DNA of 36,635 nucleotides from JANLUX01 sp031366005 (GTDB taxonomy: Bacteria > Bacteroidota > Bacteroidia > AKYH767-A > OLB10): assembly GCA_031366005.1 (NCBI GenBank), contig JANLZB010000030.1:1-36635 (forward strand). The letters run 5' to 3'. Under the pieces are notes generated by a model. The model made no database searches. It worked only from the letters and a program-made list of their open reading frames with translations, and was not told the origin of the DNA. Positions 16,408-25,649 of this stretch are shown here, piece by piece. Position 1 is the first letter of the stretch; the number at the start of each line of letters is the position of its first letter. The translations under genes and the position numbers were made by a program.

Positions 16408-16560
16408 TTTATATATAATCACTTCGGGATTCTTAACTGTTTGCTTGATCTTTTATAATCATAAAAACGCTTTCAGCGTTAACAAATCCCGAAGGGATGG
16501 TATTTTTATATTTAAATGAGTAAAGTTCACAGAGAGAATCCCGAAGGGATGATATATAAT
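16408..16560. repeat. Repeats of the ATCCCGAAGGGAT palindrome
   Basis: AATCCCGAAGGGATG occurs at 16485-16499 and 16537-16551. A half site in the opposite orientation (ATATATAATCACTTCGGGAT) is at 16411-16430 and is mirrored by GATGATATATAAT at 16548-16560. The short palindrome with a GAA centre resembles intergenic repetitive palindromes common in Bacteroidota. A small 6-bp hairpin (AACGC / GCGTT) lies between, at 16466-16480. No gene is seen here. The remaining bases of the 16360-16841 gap are AT-rich. Confidence 0.6.
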
Positions 16561-16626
16561 TCTTTTTGAATTATGAAATTTAAGGCTCTAAATAAATTAA
16601 ATTAATTTTTGGAGGATTAATTTGAA

Positions 16627-16784
16627 GACGCAGATTCAATGATGGGAACAGATTTGTTTAGAGATTAAACAGATCATTAACCTTAGAATATTTAGTGATA
16701 AAAATGAATCATAACGCAAAAATCCTAACCCACTTAACAATCTTATTCAACTAATAATCTGTTCTCATCATTTAAATCTGCGTC
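16627..16784. repeat. Imperfect inverted repeat with 28-base arms
   Basis: GACGCAGATTCAATGATGGG (start of the left arm, 16627-16654) recurs inverted at 16756-16784, which ends in AAATCTGCGTC. Apart from one single-base gap and a few mismatches the arms are complementary. They enclose about 100 AT-rich bases without an ORF. The GACGCAGATT ends resemble dispersed intergenic repeats seen in many genomes. It may act as a terminator-like structure between the converging 15469 and 16842 genes, or be a remnant of a small mobile palindrome. Confidence 0.6.
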
Positions 16785-16841
16785 CACTTTCGATCGCTAA
16801 TATTTTTTTGAATAATGAATTAATCAAGTAATAATCTGTTT

Positions 16842-17930
16842 TCAATTACATCCTTCAATGCAGTGTACTTCCAGTTTATCTCTCGGAGTTTTCCGGTGAT
16901 ACATCAGCACCCGTTCAAAGCGTCCATAAAATTCAATCTCAAAAAATCCTTCTTCATTCCAGATAAAGTATTCGTTTTCTTTCACTGTTCCTTTAAAATC
17001 TACATGATCCACTTTGCTGCCTGCGCCACTCACCAGATAATGCAGACTGTCATTGTTAAAATATTCAAGTGAATGCTCATGACCTGCCACATAATATATA
17101 TCAGGATGATGATGTTCTTTCAGCAAACTGTCAAGGTGGGTCGCCATCCTGTTATAAGGTGGATAATTAGTATTTGCATCAGCAAACCGCCTGAATGCAG
17201 TTTGAAATGCTGACAATGGTAATGAGTGATGACCTTTAGCATGAATAGGATGATGCGCTACAACAATTATTTTCTGCCCTTTAGCAGATGCTTCGGTCAA
17301 TTGTTTTTTAAGTGTACGATAAAATGTATTTAATAAAAGTGTATCTTTTTTCTTTTCGCCTTCTTCTAAAATCAGTCTGTATGAATCTATAAAAATCACT
17401 CTTGTTTTTCCTCCGTTAAACTCTCTGAAAACGGGACCAGGATTTCCGTTGTCAGGTAAGAAAGTATTTTCTTTATTAATTAATGTAGGAGATGTGCTTA
17501 AAATACTTTCAATGAAATTTTCTTCTTTCAGCAATGCTCTTTTACCAAGCCTGAAGTTTGTATAATTCCACCAGTCATGATTACCCGGAATAAAATAAGC
17601 AGCGCCTTTATATCCTCTTAAAATATTCAACTGTGACATTACACGATTCACAGTAGTTTGACTTCCGTCAAAGCCCTTCACATTCATAGGTAAAGTACCA
17701 TAACCTGCCTTACGGTAACAGTTATCTCCAAGAAAAACAACGGCACTATTAGGATTGGCTTGCAATTTTTTCCCCAAGTCTAATAATGTATTCTCAGTAG
17801 TATCGTCTTCACCTGCATCACCGATAAGGTATAATCTGAATGTAGGTGATTCAGTGACCTGGCAAAAACAGAAATTATTAAATCCGGCAGCAAGCAGTAA
17901 TGCTGATAGTAAGAGAGTAAATTTTTTCAC
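16842..17930 (-). CDS. Secreted metallophosphoesterase (calcineurin-like, intact)
   Basis: The product has 362 residues with a signal peptide (cleavage near residue 24, CFCQ). All metal-binding motifs of calcineurin-like phosphoesterases are present: GDAG at 37-40, GDN at 68-70, GNHD at 116-119, HHP at 226-228 and GHEH at 283-286. The enzyme is therefore probably an active di-metal phosphatase in the periplasm or outside. A LPDNGNPGP segment (158-166) and the spacing show that it belongs to the same branch as the N-terminal domains of the two giant proteins at 20916 and 25650, whose motifs are damaged. Substrate unknown. Divergent from the phospholipase C-like gene at 18048. Confidence 0.88.
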   Translation of the reverse strand: MKKFTLLLSALLLAAGFNNFCFCQVTESPTFRLYLIGDAGEDDTTENTLLDLGKKLQANPNSAVVFLGDNCYRKAGYGTLPMNVKGFDGSQTTVNRVMSQLNILRGYKGAAYFIPGNHDWWNYTNFRLGKRALLKEENFIESILSTSPTLINKENTFLPDNGNPGPVFREFNGGKTRVIFIDSYRLILEEGEKKKDTLLLNTFYRTLKKQLTEASAKGQKIIVVAHHPIHAKGHHSLPLSAFQTAFRRFADANTNYPPYNRMATHLDSLLKEHHHPDIYYVAGHEHSLEYFNNDSLHYLVSGAGSKVDHVDFKGTVKENEYFIWNEEGFFEIEFYGRFERVLMYHRKTPRDKLEVHCIEGCN

Positions 17931-18047
17931 AAATCAAAAATATTTATCCGATGAATTTAAATTCAATCAAAGATTCTGAATTAAATGTAAACCAACATTA
18001 ATCAAAAGTTCTGCCAGTAAAAATGAAGCGAAATATTCTTTGGTCGA

Positions 18048-19301
18048 ATGTTTGATTATGCAAATGCAATGAATTTTATATCAGCAAAAACAATAAGGAT
18101 ACTCGGAGTAATTTTTATGCTGCAGTTTCCTTTATTTACAAATGGCTTTGCATTGCTTTCGCATGAAGCAATAATTGATGCCTCATGGGAAAAATCGATT
18201 GCGCCATTACTCAAAGAAAAATATCCTGCATCAACAGTTGAAGATTTGCAAAAGGCAAAGGCATTTGTTTATGGCGGTTCACTGATTGCCGACATAGGTT
18301 ATTTTCCTTTCGGATGTCTTCAGTTTACAAATCTTGTGCACTATGTACGCAGTGGTGATCTTGTTATGAACGCAATTAACGAAGCACAAAATATTAATGA
18401 ATATGCATTTGCAATTGGTATGCTTTGTCATTATATAGCTGATGAATACGGACACTCAACAGGAACAAATCTTGCTGTGCCGATTCTTTTTCCAAAACTC
18501 AAAAAAGAATTTGGTGATACTGTTTCTTACGAACAGGCGCCCATTGCACACGCGCGTGCTGAGTTTGGATTTGATGTTTTGCAAACAGCCAAAGGAAATT
18601 ACTCTTCTGAATCACAGATAAAATTTATTGGCTTTGATGTGAGTGAGCCGCTACTGGAAAGAGCATTTTTTAAAACATACGGAATGAAATTAAATGAGGT
18701 ATTTAAAAATTTTTCGCTTTCCATTAATTCATTTCGTTTTTCAGCGAAGCAATTATTTCCGGAGTTAACAAGGGATGCATGGAAGCTGAGAAAATCAATT
18801 ATTACCGAGGCAAATCCATTGGCTGATAAAGCTTCCTACACAAAAAAAATAAAGACCAAAGGGTATAATAAAGGCGTTGTGCCTCATATCAAATCCAATC
18901 TCATTACACTTATCATTGGTATTATTCCCAAGGTTGGCCCCTTTAAAAAAATGAAATTTAAAGAACCTGTAGATAATGTCGAAAAAATATTTGAACAAAG
19001 CTTTGATCGCATTTTGAATCACTATTCTTCCACTTTAAAAAAACTTCAGAACGATACAGTTTTACTGAGCAATATTAATTATGATACAGGTCAGCCCAGC
19101 ATACAGGGTGAATACCGGCTTGCGGATAAGAGTTATTTCAGGTTGCTTAAAAAGCTTAAGCGAAAAGATTTCCTCAATATGGATAATGAACTCAAAAAAG
19201 ATTTGCTCGCTTATTATTCTTCGCCATTTACACATAGTAAAAACAAATCATACAAACTGCAGAAAACCTCTAAAATGATTGCAGCGTTAAGAGCGCAATA
19301 A
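18048..19301 (+). CDS. Zinc-dependent phospholipase C family protein
   Basis: The product has 417 residues from ATG 18048; the ATG at 18069 (MNFISAK) gives a cleaner signal peptide ending at about GFA. Zinc ligands of the phospholipase C / S1-P1 type fold are in place: His39 in LLSHEAI, Asp82 in GSLIADIGYFPFG, His98 in NLVHY, and HYIADEYGH (128-136). The latter supplies His128, Asp132 and His136. The domain covers roughly residues 38-250; the C-terminal part is helical and lysine-rich and I do not recognise it. The family hydrolyses phospholipid headgroups, but members of this environmental branch are uncharacterised. The stop touches the stop of the converging 19302 gene with no base between. 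Confidence 0.8.
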   Translation: MFDYANAMNFISAKTIRILGVIFMLQFPLFTNGFALLSHEAIIDASWEKSIAPLLKEKYPASTVEDLQKAKAFVYGGSLIADIGYFPFGCLQFTNLVHYVRSGDLVMNAINEAQNINEYAFAIGMLCHYIADEYGHSTGTNLAVPILFPKLKKEFGDTVSYEQAPIAHARAEFGFDVLQTAKGNYSSESQIKFIGFDVSEPLLERAFFKTYGMKLNEVFKNFSLSINSFRFSAKQLFPELTRDAWKLRKSIITEANPLADKASYTKKIKTKGYNKGVVPHIKSNLITLIIGIIPKVGPFKKMKFKEPVDNVEKIFEQSFDRILNHYSSTLKKLQNDTVLLSNINYDTGQPSIQGEYRLADKSYFRLLKKLKRKDFLNMDNELKKDLLAYYSSPFTHSKNKSYKLQKTSKMIAALRAQ

Positions 19302-19841
19302 TCAGATGCCTTCTGTCTCCGGTTTTTCTTTCAGCGATGCAGTAAAAGCAATCTTTTCTATGATGGCTTTATTCTCTCTCAAAATTCCTTGAAAAATAAA
19401 ATATCCAGCAGCTATCAACACCATCAACTCTTTATCATTCATTTCTATTCCGTTAATATCTACATCGAGATGCGCCTTTAATTTTGAAATTAATCTATAA
19501 CGCACTATTTCTTTATTACCGGTGCCAATGGAAAGTTTAGTCAAAACACGATTCCTTAGTCGCAAAGTATAACTGTTGTTTTCCAATTCAATCAACACTT
19601 TGCTGCTTCCCAAAAAACGATTAATGGTAGCAATCACATTATCTCCTTCCTCAATAATGGTGGTTGCTTTCCAAAATTTTTTATTGCGAATGGTAAAATT
19701 ATTTTCCCCTGCTTTAACTTTTGCGCGTTTCCTTCCACAACGCATTTGTAATATCGTATTGCCATCACTCTTAAGAAATGATTTTTTTTTCTTCAACTCC
19801 CATGTAAGGTGATTGGTTAAAAGTGTATTTGAAACATCCAT
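19302..19841 (-). CDS. Hypothetical protein, beta-rich with C-terminal helix
   Basis: The product has 179 residues and no signal peptide. Residues about 8-130 alternate short strands with basic turns (RCGRKRAKVKAG, NRFLGSSKV). A hydrophobic helix follows at about 139-157 (LMVLIAAGYFIFQGILREN). The layout recalls Tubby/LURP-one-like barrels with a buried C-terminal helix, but no diagnostic motif supports it. Located tail to tail with the phospholipase-like gene and divergent from the 19966 operon. Confidence 0.65.
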   Translation of the reverse strand: MDVSNTLLTNHLTWELKKKKSFLKSDGNTILQMRCGRKRAKVKAGENNFTIRNKKFWKATTIIEEGDNVIATINRFLGSSKVLIELENNSYTLRLRNRVLTKLSIGTGNKEIVRYRLISKLKAHLDVDINGIEMNDKELMVLIAAGYFIFQGILRENKAIIEKIAFTASLKEKPETEGI

Positions 19842-19912
19842 ATTTAATATTTAGTAATCCATTTTCATAACAAAGGTGATAAAATTCATTTAAAATATAA
19901 CGCTTATAAAAG

Positions 19913-19944
19913 TTGGTACGATAATATATAGTAAGGTATAATTG
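19913..19944 (+). promoter_or_regulatory. Candidate promoter of the 19966-29297 operon
   Basis: TTGG at 19913 and TATAATTG at 19937-19944 are separated by about 21 bases, close to the Bacteroidota sigma consensus (TTG near -33, TAnnTTTG at -7, one mismatch). It would give a leader of about 15 bases before ATG 19966. Confidence 0.4.
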
Positions 19945-19965
19945 TTTTAATACAATCAGTAATTT

Positions 19966-20895
19966 ATGAAGTCAGGAAATAACAATTTTTATTCGTTAGG
20001 ATTTATCGTACTTGTATTTAATATTTCTCTTTCGCAGTGTAAAAACCAGATTGCCCAAAAGCTGCAGTTCCCTTATGTCATTTCAAAACCGGACGAGAAA
20101 TTTGTGCTTCAAAAAAAACTTGCTGAAGTATCAGGACTGAGTTTTATTAACAATGATGAAGTAGCGCTTATTGATGATGAAAAAGGTTCCATCTTTTTTT
20201 ATGATCTGAAGAAAGCAGTCACAACACGTGAAATTCCATTTGCAAAAGATGGCGATTACGAGGATTTAACAGTGTTAAGTGATACAGCTTATGTCTTACG
20301 GAGTAATGGTACCTTGTATGAATTAAAAAATCTACAGGAAGGTGGAGAAAATATTATCAAAAAAAAATTCCATACAGGGCTTTCAAAAGAAAATAATACC
20401 GAAGGCCTTGCCTTTGATAATACACGTGGAGTATTGTTGATTGCCTGCAAAGGAGAGCCTTCTATAATTAATGACAAGGAAGATTATAAAGATAAAAGAG
20501 CCATCTACACTTTTAATATTCAGACAAAACAATTGAGTGCGAAACCCCTTTTTCTGATTGATATAAATGAGGTGCGCAAGAAAGCTTATAGCATTCGCAA
20601 AAATGCAATTGATAAGATCATTCATTTTTATACAAAAAACCGGCAAACTAATTTTGAACCTTCAGCACTGGCTGTTCATCCTGTCAGTCATAACATATTT
20701 GTTTTATCATCGGTGGGCAAGCTGCTGGCAATTCTTGATCCTAATGGAAAATTAATGCATGTGGTAAAATTACCCCCTCAGCTTTTTAAACAACCCGAGG
20801 GCATAGCTTTTGATTTAGCGGGCAATATGTATATCAGCAATGAAGGGAGAAAAGGAAACGGAAACATTTTAAAATTCCTTTATCAGAAAAATTGA
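19966..20895 (+). CDS. SdiA-regulated domain beta-propeller protein
   Basis: The product has 309 residues. The N-terminus is a signal sequence; a Cys follows LSQ (ISLSQCKNQ), but Q before Cys makes a lipobox doubtful. The SdiA-regulated family shows in repeated propeller motifs: LAEVSGLSFINNDEVALIDD, GDYEDLTVLSDTAYVLRSNG, NNTEGLAFD, FEPSALAVHPVSHNIFVLSS and QPEGIAFDLAGNMYISNEG. Such proteins are periplasmic or surface propellers whose enzymatic role is not established; a phosphatase- or esterase-like function has sometimes been suspected. It is the first gene of a tight plus-strand operon (20 bases to the next start). Confidence 0.85.
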   Translation: MKSGNNNFYSLGFIVLVFNISLSQCKNQIAQKLQFPYVISKPDEKFVLQKKLAEVSGLSFINNDEVALIDDEKGSIFFYDLKKAVTTREIPFAKDGDYEDLTVLSDTAYVLRSNGTLYELKNLQEGGENIIKKKFHTGLSKENNTEGLAFDNTRGVLLIACKGEPSIINDKEDYKDKRAIYTFNIQTKQLSAKPLFLIDINEVRKKAYSIRKNAIDKIIHFYTKNRQTNFEPSALAVHPVSHNIFVLSSVGKLLAILDPNGKLMHVVKLPPQLFKQPEGIAFDLAGNMYISNEGRKGNGNILKFLYQKN

Positions 20896-20915
20896 AACAT
20901 AGGTAAACTGTTTTC

Positions 20916-23900
20916 ATGCGTATAAATAATACCGTTTTTGTTTTACTGCTTTTTTGCCTGGGAGGTTGTGCTTCTCAAAAACCTTTTTATAATAAAAAGG
21001 AAAAAGAATGGAGCAACAGGGAAATGCCCGACACACCTTTAAAATATTCTGTATATCTATTAGGCGGCTTTGGTGAAAAGAGAGATTTTTCTCCGGATGT
21101 TTTTACCATGCTGGATAATCATCTTCGTGCTGCAGACAGTAATCACGTTACAATTTTTTTGAATGATGATATAACAAGCAAAGGTTTACCTGCTGAATCG
21201 CAAGTGAAACGCAGGAAAAATGAAGAACAACTGAATGCAAAGCTGGAGTATTTAAAGAATGACAAAGGCAAAATAATTTTTATTCCCGGTGATGAGTTTA
21301 TCCAAAAGGAAAGAAAACATCATGAAGCAGAGCTTCGCGCTCAACAATACATTGAACAAAAGCTTAACAGAAAAAACATCTTTCTGCCGGAGCATGAATG
21401 TCCGGGTCCCGAAGAAATAGAATTGACAGATGATTTAACTGTAGTGCCGCTAAATACCACTTACTGGACATTGGAAAAAGAAGATCGCAACAAACATTGC
21501 AAGCTGAAAAATTTTTCAGACTGGATGGATGAAGTGAAAAATGTGCTGGATAATAATCAGCGAAAAAATATTTTAGTTCTTGGTCATCACCCTTTATTGA
21601 ATGCCGGAAATCACGGAGGTTTTTACTCGCTCAAACAACATCTGTTTCCGCTCACAGATATAAATAAGAATCTATATGTGCCATTACCTGTTCTTGGCTC
21701 ATTGTATGTGTTTCTACGTTCAGGCATTGGAACAAGCGGAGATATTGCTCATCCACGTTATAAATTGATGAGAAAGAACCTTATTAAAACCGTAAGAGAA
21801 TTTAATAATGTGGTGTATGCATCCTCTCATGAAAACAATTTACAATACTGGAAATATAACAAAGTAGATTTTATTGTAACTAATTCAAGTGATGATAAGG
21901 ATTTTGCAGCGCGTACCAATCATGCAGATTTTACATATTCAGCATGCGGATTTACTAAGCTGAGTTACCTGCAGAATGGTGAGGTATGGCTGGAGATGTA
22001 CATACCGGACAAGGATACTCCGAAAGGCAAAGTGGTTTACCGCAAACGACTAAAAGATAATGTATATGGCAAGCGTAACGACAGCACGCGCATAGAAACC
22101 AGCTCACAGATTGCTGACAGCATAATCGTTACAGCGGCTGATAGCAGCTTAGGCGCAAGTAAGTTTAAAGAATTCTGGCTGGGCAAGCATTACCGCAAAG
22201 CATGGACTACACCTGTACAAGTTCCTTTGATTGATCTGCGTACTGAACAAGGAGGATTGCAGATTTTAAAGAAAGGCGGAGGAATGCAAACCAAATCATT
22301 AAGGTTGCGTAATGCAAAAGGTGAAGAATTTTATTTAAGATCTGTGGTAAAATATCCGGAACGTTTGCTGGGAGAAATAATGCTGAACACGCTTATTTCC
22401 GATGTTGTTAAAGACCAGACTTCTTCCACCAATCCTTATGCACCTTATGTGGTTGATGAACTTGCACAATCAGCTGGAATTTTACACAGCGATGCTAAAA
22501 TGGTTTTTATCCCCAATGATAAACTCCTTGCTGAATACAAGAAAGATTTTGCAAACACACTTGCATTGTTTGAAAAAAGAGCTGGAGGTAAATTAATACC
22601 GGAAGCAAATTTTGGATATGCCACTGAAGCCATCAGCTCAGATGAAATGCTTGAAAACCTGCATAAGGACAATGGTGTGATGGTGGATGATTATGCATTT
22701 CTGAAAAGCCGTTTGTTTGATATGTGGATTCATGACTGGGACCGGCATGAAGGACAATGGCAGTGGGGAGTAATTGATTGCAGTGAAAATGCGGAACACT
22801 GCAAAGCATTAAAAGCCAAGAAAAAATATTATGTGCCTATACCGAAAGACCGCGATCAAGCATTTGCAAAATTTGATGGAGTAATACCATGGCTTGCCGG
22901 ACGTAAATGGCTGGTGCGAAAATTTCAGAATTTCAGTAATGATATTCGTGATGTACCTGGTTTTAATTTTAATGCACGTAATATTGATCATGCCTTGTTA
23001 ACTGAAATGTCGCATGACGACTGGAACAGGACTTCCGCAGAATTAAAAAGTGAACTCACTGATGAAAAAATTGAACAGGCAATTAAACAAATGCCGGATC
23101 CCATTTACCAGTTAGATGGTGCTGAAATAGTAAGTAAACTTAAATCAAGAAGAGATAAATTACAATCTATTGCTGATCGTTATTATGCGTATCTGGCAAA
23201 AGAAGTAGATGTGTTGGGAAGCGATAAAAAAGAAATTTTTGTAGTCACTCGCATAGATAATGATGCTACTAATGTTAAAGTATTTGATAACGCTGATAAC
23301 ACTAAAGGTCAATTGCTATTTGAAAGAACTTTTAACAGGAAAGAAACAAATGAAGTGAGATTATATGGCTTGGGAGGAGAAGATATTATTCAGGTAACTG
23401 GAAAAGTGAAGAAGGGAATATTAATTCGTGTGATGGGTGGTGATGATAAAGACAGCATTATAGATAACTCACATGTCAGTGGATGGAGTCATAAAACAAA
23501 AGTGTATGATGAGAAGCAAAAAAATATTATAGAAGGCGGAAGCGAAACACGAATTATAAAACCTGCTTCAGGTCATGAGAATGGTTATGATTTTTATGAT
23601 AACGACTATAATCTTTTTGCACCTGCCACATTTTTCGGATATAATATTGATGATGGACTTTTTCTTGGTGGCGGTGTTGCACTTAGAAAAGAAAGCTTCC
23701 GGAAAAAACCCTATAAATCTTTACAACGTATTGTAGCAAATGTTGCTCTTAATTCTGTCTCATTCAATTTACGTTATACAGGTGATTTTGTAGATGTTTT
23801 CGGTAAGTGGGGAATTAATACCGAAGCCTACTTACTTGCACCGAAAAGCAATAATAATTTTTTTGGCTTGGGAAATGAAACAGAGCGGCTACCCGTTTCC

Positions 23901-24659
23901 CGTTTATATTATAAGCTAAAACAAAATGAAGCAGTTGTGTTTCCCGGTTTAAAAAGATATTTAGGAAGGCGTCACTCAATAAAATTCGGTCCTTATTATG
24001 AATATGTAAGCATTGAGAAAACCCCTGATAAGTTTATTACTTCCACAGAAGGAGAGCGATACATCCGGGATTTTACTGCACGCAATTATGGAGGTGCTAA
24101 GTTGGAATATCAGTTTATGCACGTAGATGACAGTGTGATAACATTGCGCGGTATCAAATGGATTACTTCAATTCTCACACAACGCGAATTTGAAGTTGCT
24201 TCATTAAGTTCCACTAAAATTGAAAGTCAACTTTGTCTTTATATTCCTTTTGGTATTCGTTCCACTCTTGCAGTACGACTTGGAGGTACAACAAGATTGG
24301 GAAACTTTGAGTTTTATCAGGCAAGCACTCTGGGAGGACAGGATTTCAACAGAGGAAGCGGAAATTTAAGAGGTTATTTACGCAATCGCTATTCCGGCAG
24401 AACATCAGCCTATATCAATACAGATTTAAGGATAAAACTTTGGAGCTTTCATACTTACTTGTTCCCCGCACATTTCGGATTATTGGGATTCTATGATCAG
24501 GGAAGGGTTTGGAATGATAGCGAAAATTCGAATCAATGGCATAACTCTTACGGAGGTGGCATTTGGTTTGATCCGTTTGGAAAGGCGGTTGTGAATTTTA
24601 CTTATGGAATTTCAAAAGAAGATGGATTATTCAGTGTTGGCATAGGGTTTTTATTCTGA
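20916..24659 (+). CDS. Giant outer-membrane lipoprotein: degenerate phosphoesterase, kinase-like domain, acidic repeats, Omp85-like barrel
   Basis: The product has 1247 residues. A lipoprotein signal ends in LGGC (Cys18). Residues about 44-370 follow the metallophosphoesterase plan, but ligands are changed: GGFGE (50-54) for GDxG, NDDI (83-86) for GDN, PGDEF (124-128) for GNHD; GHHP (223-226) is kept and SSHENN (303-308) replaces GHEH. Residues about 420-760 contain KGGGMQTK (453-460), FYLRSVVK (472-479), HDWDRHEGQW (606-615) and PIPKDRDQAF (641-650). These resemble the loop, lysine and catalytic and metal-binding segments of HipA/FAM20-like atypical kinases (inference). Next come acidic glycine repeats (GLGGEDII, GGDDKDSII; 818-850). 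From about 895 the chain is a beta-barrel with GLGNET and NLRGYLRNRYSG, the RGY motif of the Omp85/D15 family, ending in FSVGIGFLF. Confidence 0.8.
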   Translation: MRINNTVFVLLLFCLGGCASQKPFYNKKEKEWSNREMPDTPLKYSVYLLGGFGEKRDFSPDVFTMLDNHLRAADSNHVTIFLNDDITSKGLPAESQVKRRKNEEQLNAKLEYLKNDKGKIIFIPGDEFIQKERKHHEAELRAQQYIEQKLNRKNIFLPEHECPGPEEIELTDDLTVVPLNTTYWTLEKEDRNKHCKLKNFSDWMDEVKNVLDNNQRKNILVLGHHPLLNAGNHGGFYSLKQHLFPLTDINKNLYVPLPVLGSLYVFLRSGIGTSGDIAHPRYKLMRKNLIKTVREFNNVVYASSHENNLQYWKYNKVDFIVTNSSDDKDFAARTNHADFTYSACGFTKLSYLQNGEVWLEMYIPDKDTPKGKVVYRKRLKDNVYGKRNDSTRIETSSQIADSIIVTAADSSLGASKFKEFWLGKHYRKAWTTPVQVPLIDLRTEQGGLQILKKGGGMQTKSLRLRNAKGEEFYLRSVVKYPERLLGEIMLNTLISDVVKDQTSSTNPYAPYVVDELAQSAGILHSDAKMVFIPNDKLLAEYKKDFANTLALFEKRAGGKLIPEANFGYATEAISSDEMLENLHKDNGVMVDDYAFLKSRLFDMWIHDWDRHEGQWQWGVIDCSENAEHCKALKAKKKYYVPIPKDRDQAFAKFDGVIPWLAGRKWLVRKFQNFSNDIRDVPGFNFNARNIDHALLTEMSHDDWNRTSAELKSELTDEKIEQAIKQMPDPIYQLDGAEIVSKLKSRRDKLQSIADRYYAYLAKEVDVLGSDKKEIFVVTRIDNDATNVKVFDNADNTKGQLLFERTFNRKETNEVRLYGLGGEDIIQVTGKVKKGILIRVMGGDDKDSIIDNSHVSGWSHKTKVYDEKQKNIIEGGSETRIIKPASGHENGYDFYDNDYNLFAPATFFGYNIDDGLFLGGGVALRKESFRKKPYKSLQRIVANVALNSVSFNLRYTGDFVDVFGKWGINTEAYLLAPKSNNNFFGLGNETERLPVSRLYYKLKQNEAVVFPGLKRYLGRRHSIKFGPYYEYVSIEKTPDKFITSTEGERYIRDFTARNYGGAKLEYQFMHVDDSVITLRGIKWITSILTQREFEVASLSSTKIESQLCLYIPFGIRSTLAVRLGGTTRLGNFEFYQASTLGGQDFNRGSGNLRGYLRNRYSGRTSAYINTDLRIKLWSFHTYLFPAHFGLLGFYDQGRVWNDSENSNQWHNSYGGGIWFDPFGKAVVNFTYGISKEDGLFSVGIGFLF

Positions 24660-24690
24660 TACCGGATGTTATAAGTTAAATAAAAAAAAT

Positions 24691-25638
24691 ATGAGAAACA
24701 GGATAGTATTGGCAATATTAATTTCAATATTTTATTGCTCCGATATACAAGCTCAAATCAAACATCCAAAGGACTCAACAAAAGCCCAAATTCAACACGT
24801 GATGGACAGCCTTCATGATTATTGCGCAATATGCAGTAATCACGAACATTTAATTATTAAGCCGCCATACTCTAAAAGTTTTGTTAAAGAGCTTCCTTTT
24901 TTGCTCGCATCAGGATTAACCTTTGCAGGAGGATTTTTAGCAGCAGGAATTGATAAAACACAACCCTATACAAAAGACCAGTTACTTAACAATACACCGG
25001 ATATTAATTCCATTAACAAATTAGACCGCAGCTCTGCATTAAACTGGTCACCAGGTATAGCTCGAACGAGTGATTATGTGGTGTTATCTGTTTCCATTTT
25101 ACCGGCATTATTTCTTTCAGAGAATCATACAAGCAGGGATATTAGAACACTCCTGATTATGTATGCAGAAGTATTTACAATGGATTACGGATTGTTTACA
25201 ATCGCAAAGTTTACAACCAATCGCCCACGTCCCTATGTGTATAATCCGGATACAACAAAAGTATCCATAGGTACCAGGTCAGGAAAGGGATCACGACAAT
25301 CATTTTTTTCCGGTCATACTTCGCAAACAGCAGCTGCGTCTTTCTTTTTTGCTAAAGTTATTTCTGATTATCATCCCACATTAAAACCGGGTATTAAATT
25401 AGGAATGTGGGCTTTTGCCGCAGCCGTGCCTGCAGTGAATGGATATTTCAGAGTGAAGGCAGGAAAACATTTTCCTACAGATGTGATTACAGGATATATT
25501 GCAGGTGCTGCCACAGGATTCTTAATTCCTGAATTACACAGAACGAAAAAATCGAAGGAGCAAAAAAGCTCTCTTAATATGGGACTTTTACCAACTGAAA
25601 AGGGTGGAATGCAAATGGAGTTGATGTATAGATTTTAA
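24691..25638 (+). CDS. PAP2 family lipid phosphatase (canonical motifs)
   Basis: The product has 315 residues with a signal peptide (cleavage near residue 22, IQAQ). The three PAP2 motifs are intact: K173-x6-R180-P181 (KFTTNRPRP), SGH at 207-209, and R254-x5-H260-x3-D264 (RVKAGKHFPTD). This is the mechanism of phosphatidate, undecaprenyl-diphosphate and lipid A phosphatases. There are several membrane helices (about 69-86, 128-143, 153-171, 211-225, 237-250, 264-278). It lies between the two giant fusion proteins (31 bases after one, 11 bases before the other), which points to a joint role in envelope phosphate or lipid chemistry. It is a paralogue of the 15469 protein, whose first two motifs are altered. 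Confidence 0.9.
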   Translation: MRNRIVLAILISIFYCSDIQAQIKHPKDSTKAQIQHVMDSLHDYCAICSNHEHLIIKPPYSKSFVKELPFLLASGLTFAGGFLAAGIDKTQPYTKDQLLNNTPDINSINKLDRSSALNWSPGIARTSDYVVLSVSILPALFLSENHTSRDIRTLLIMYAEVFTMDYGLFTIAKFTTNRPRPYVYNPDTTKVSIGTRSGKGSRQSFFSGHTSQTAAASFFFAKVISDYHPTLKPGIKLGMWAFAAAVPAVNGYFRVKAGKHFPTDVITGYIAGAATGFLIPELHRTKKSKEQKSSLNMGLLPTEKGGMQMELMYRF

Positions 25639-25649
25639 TCATTTTTAAT

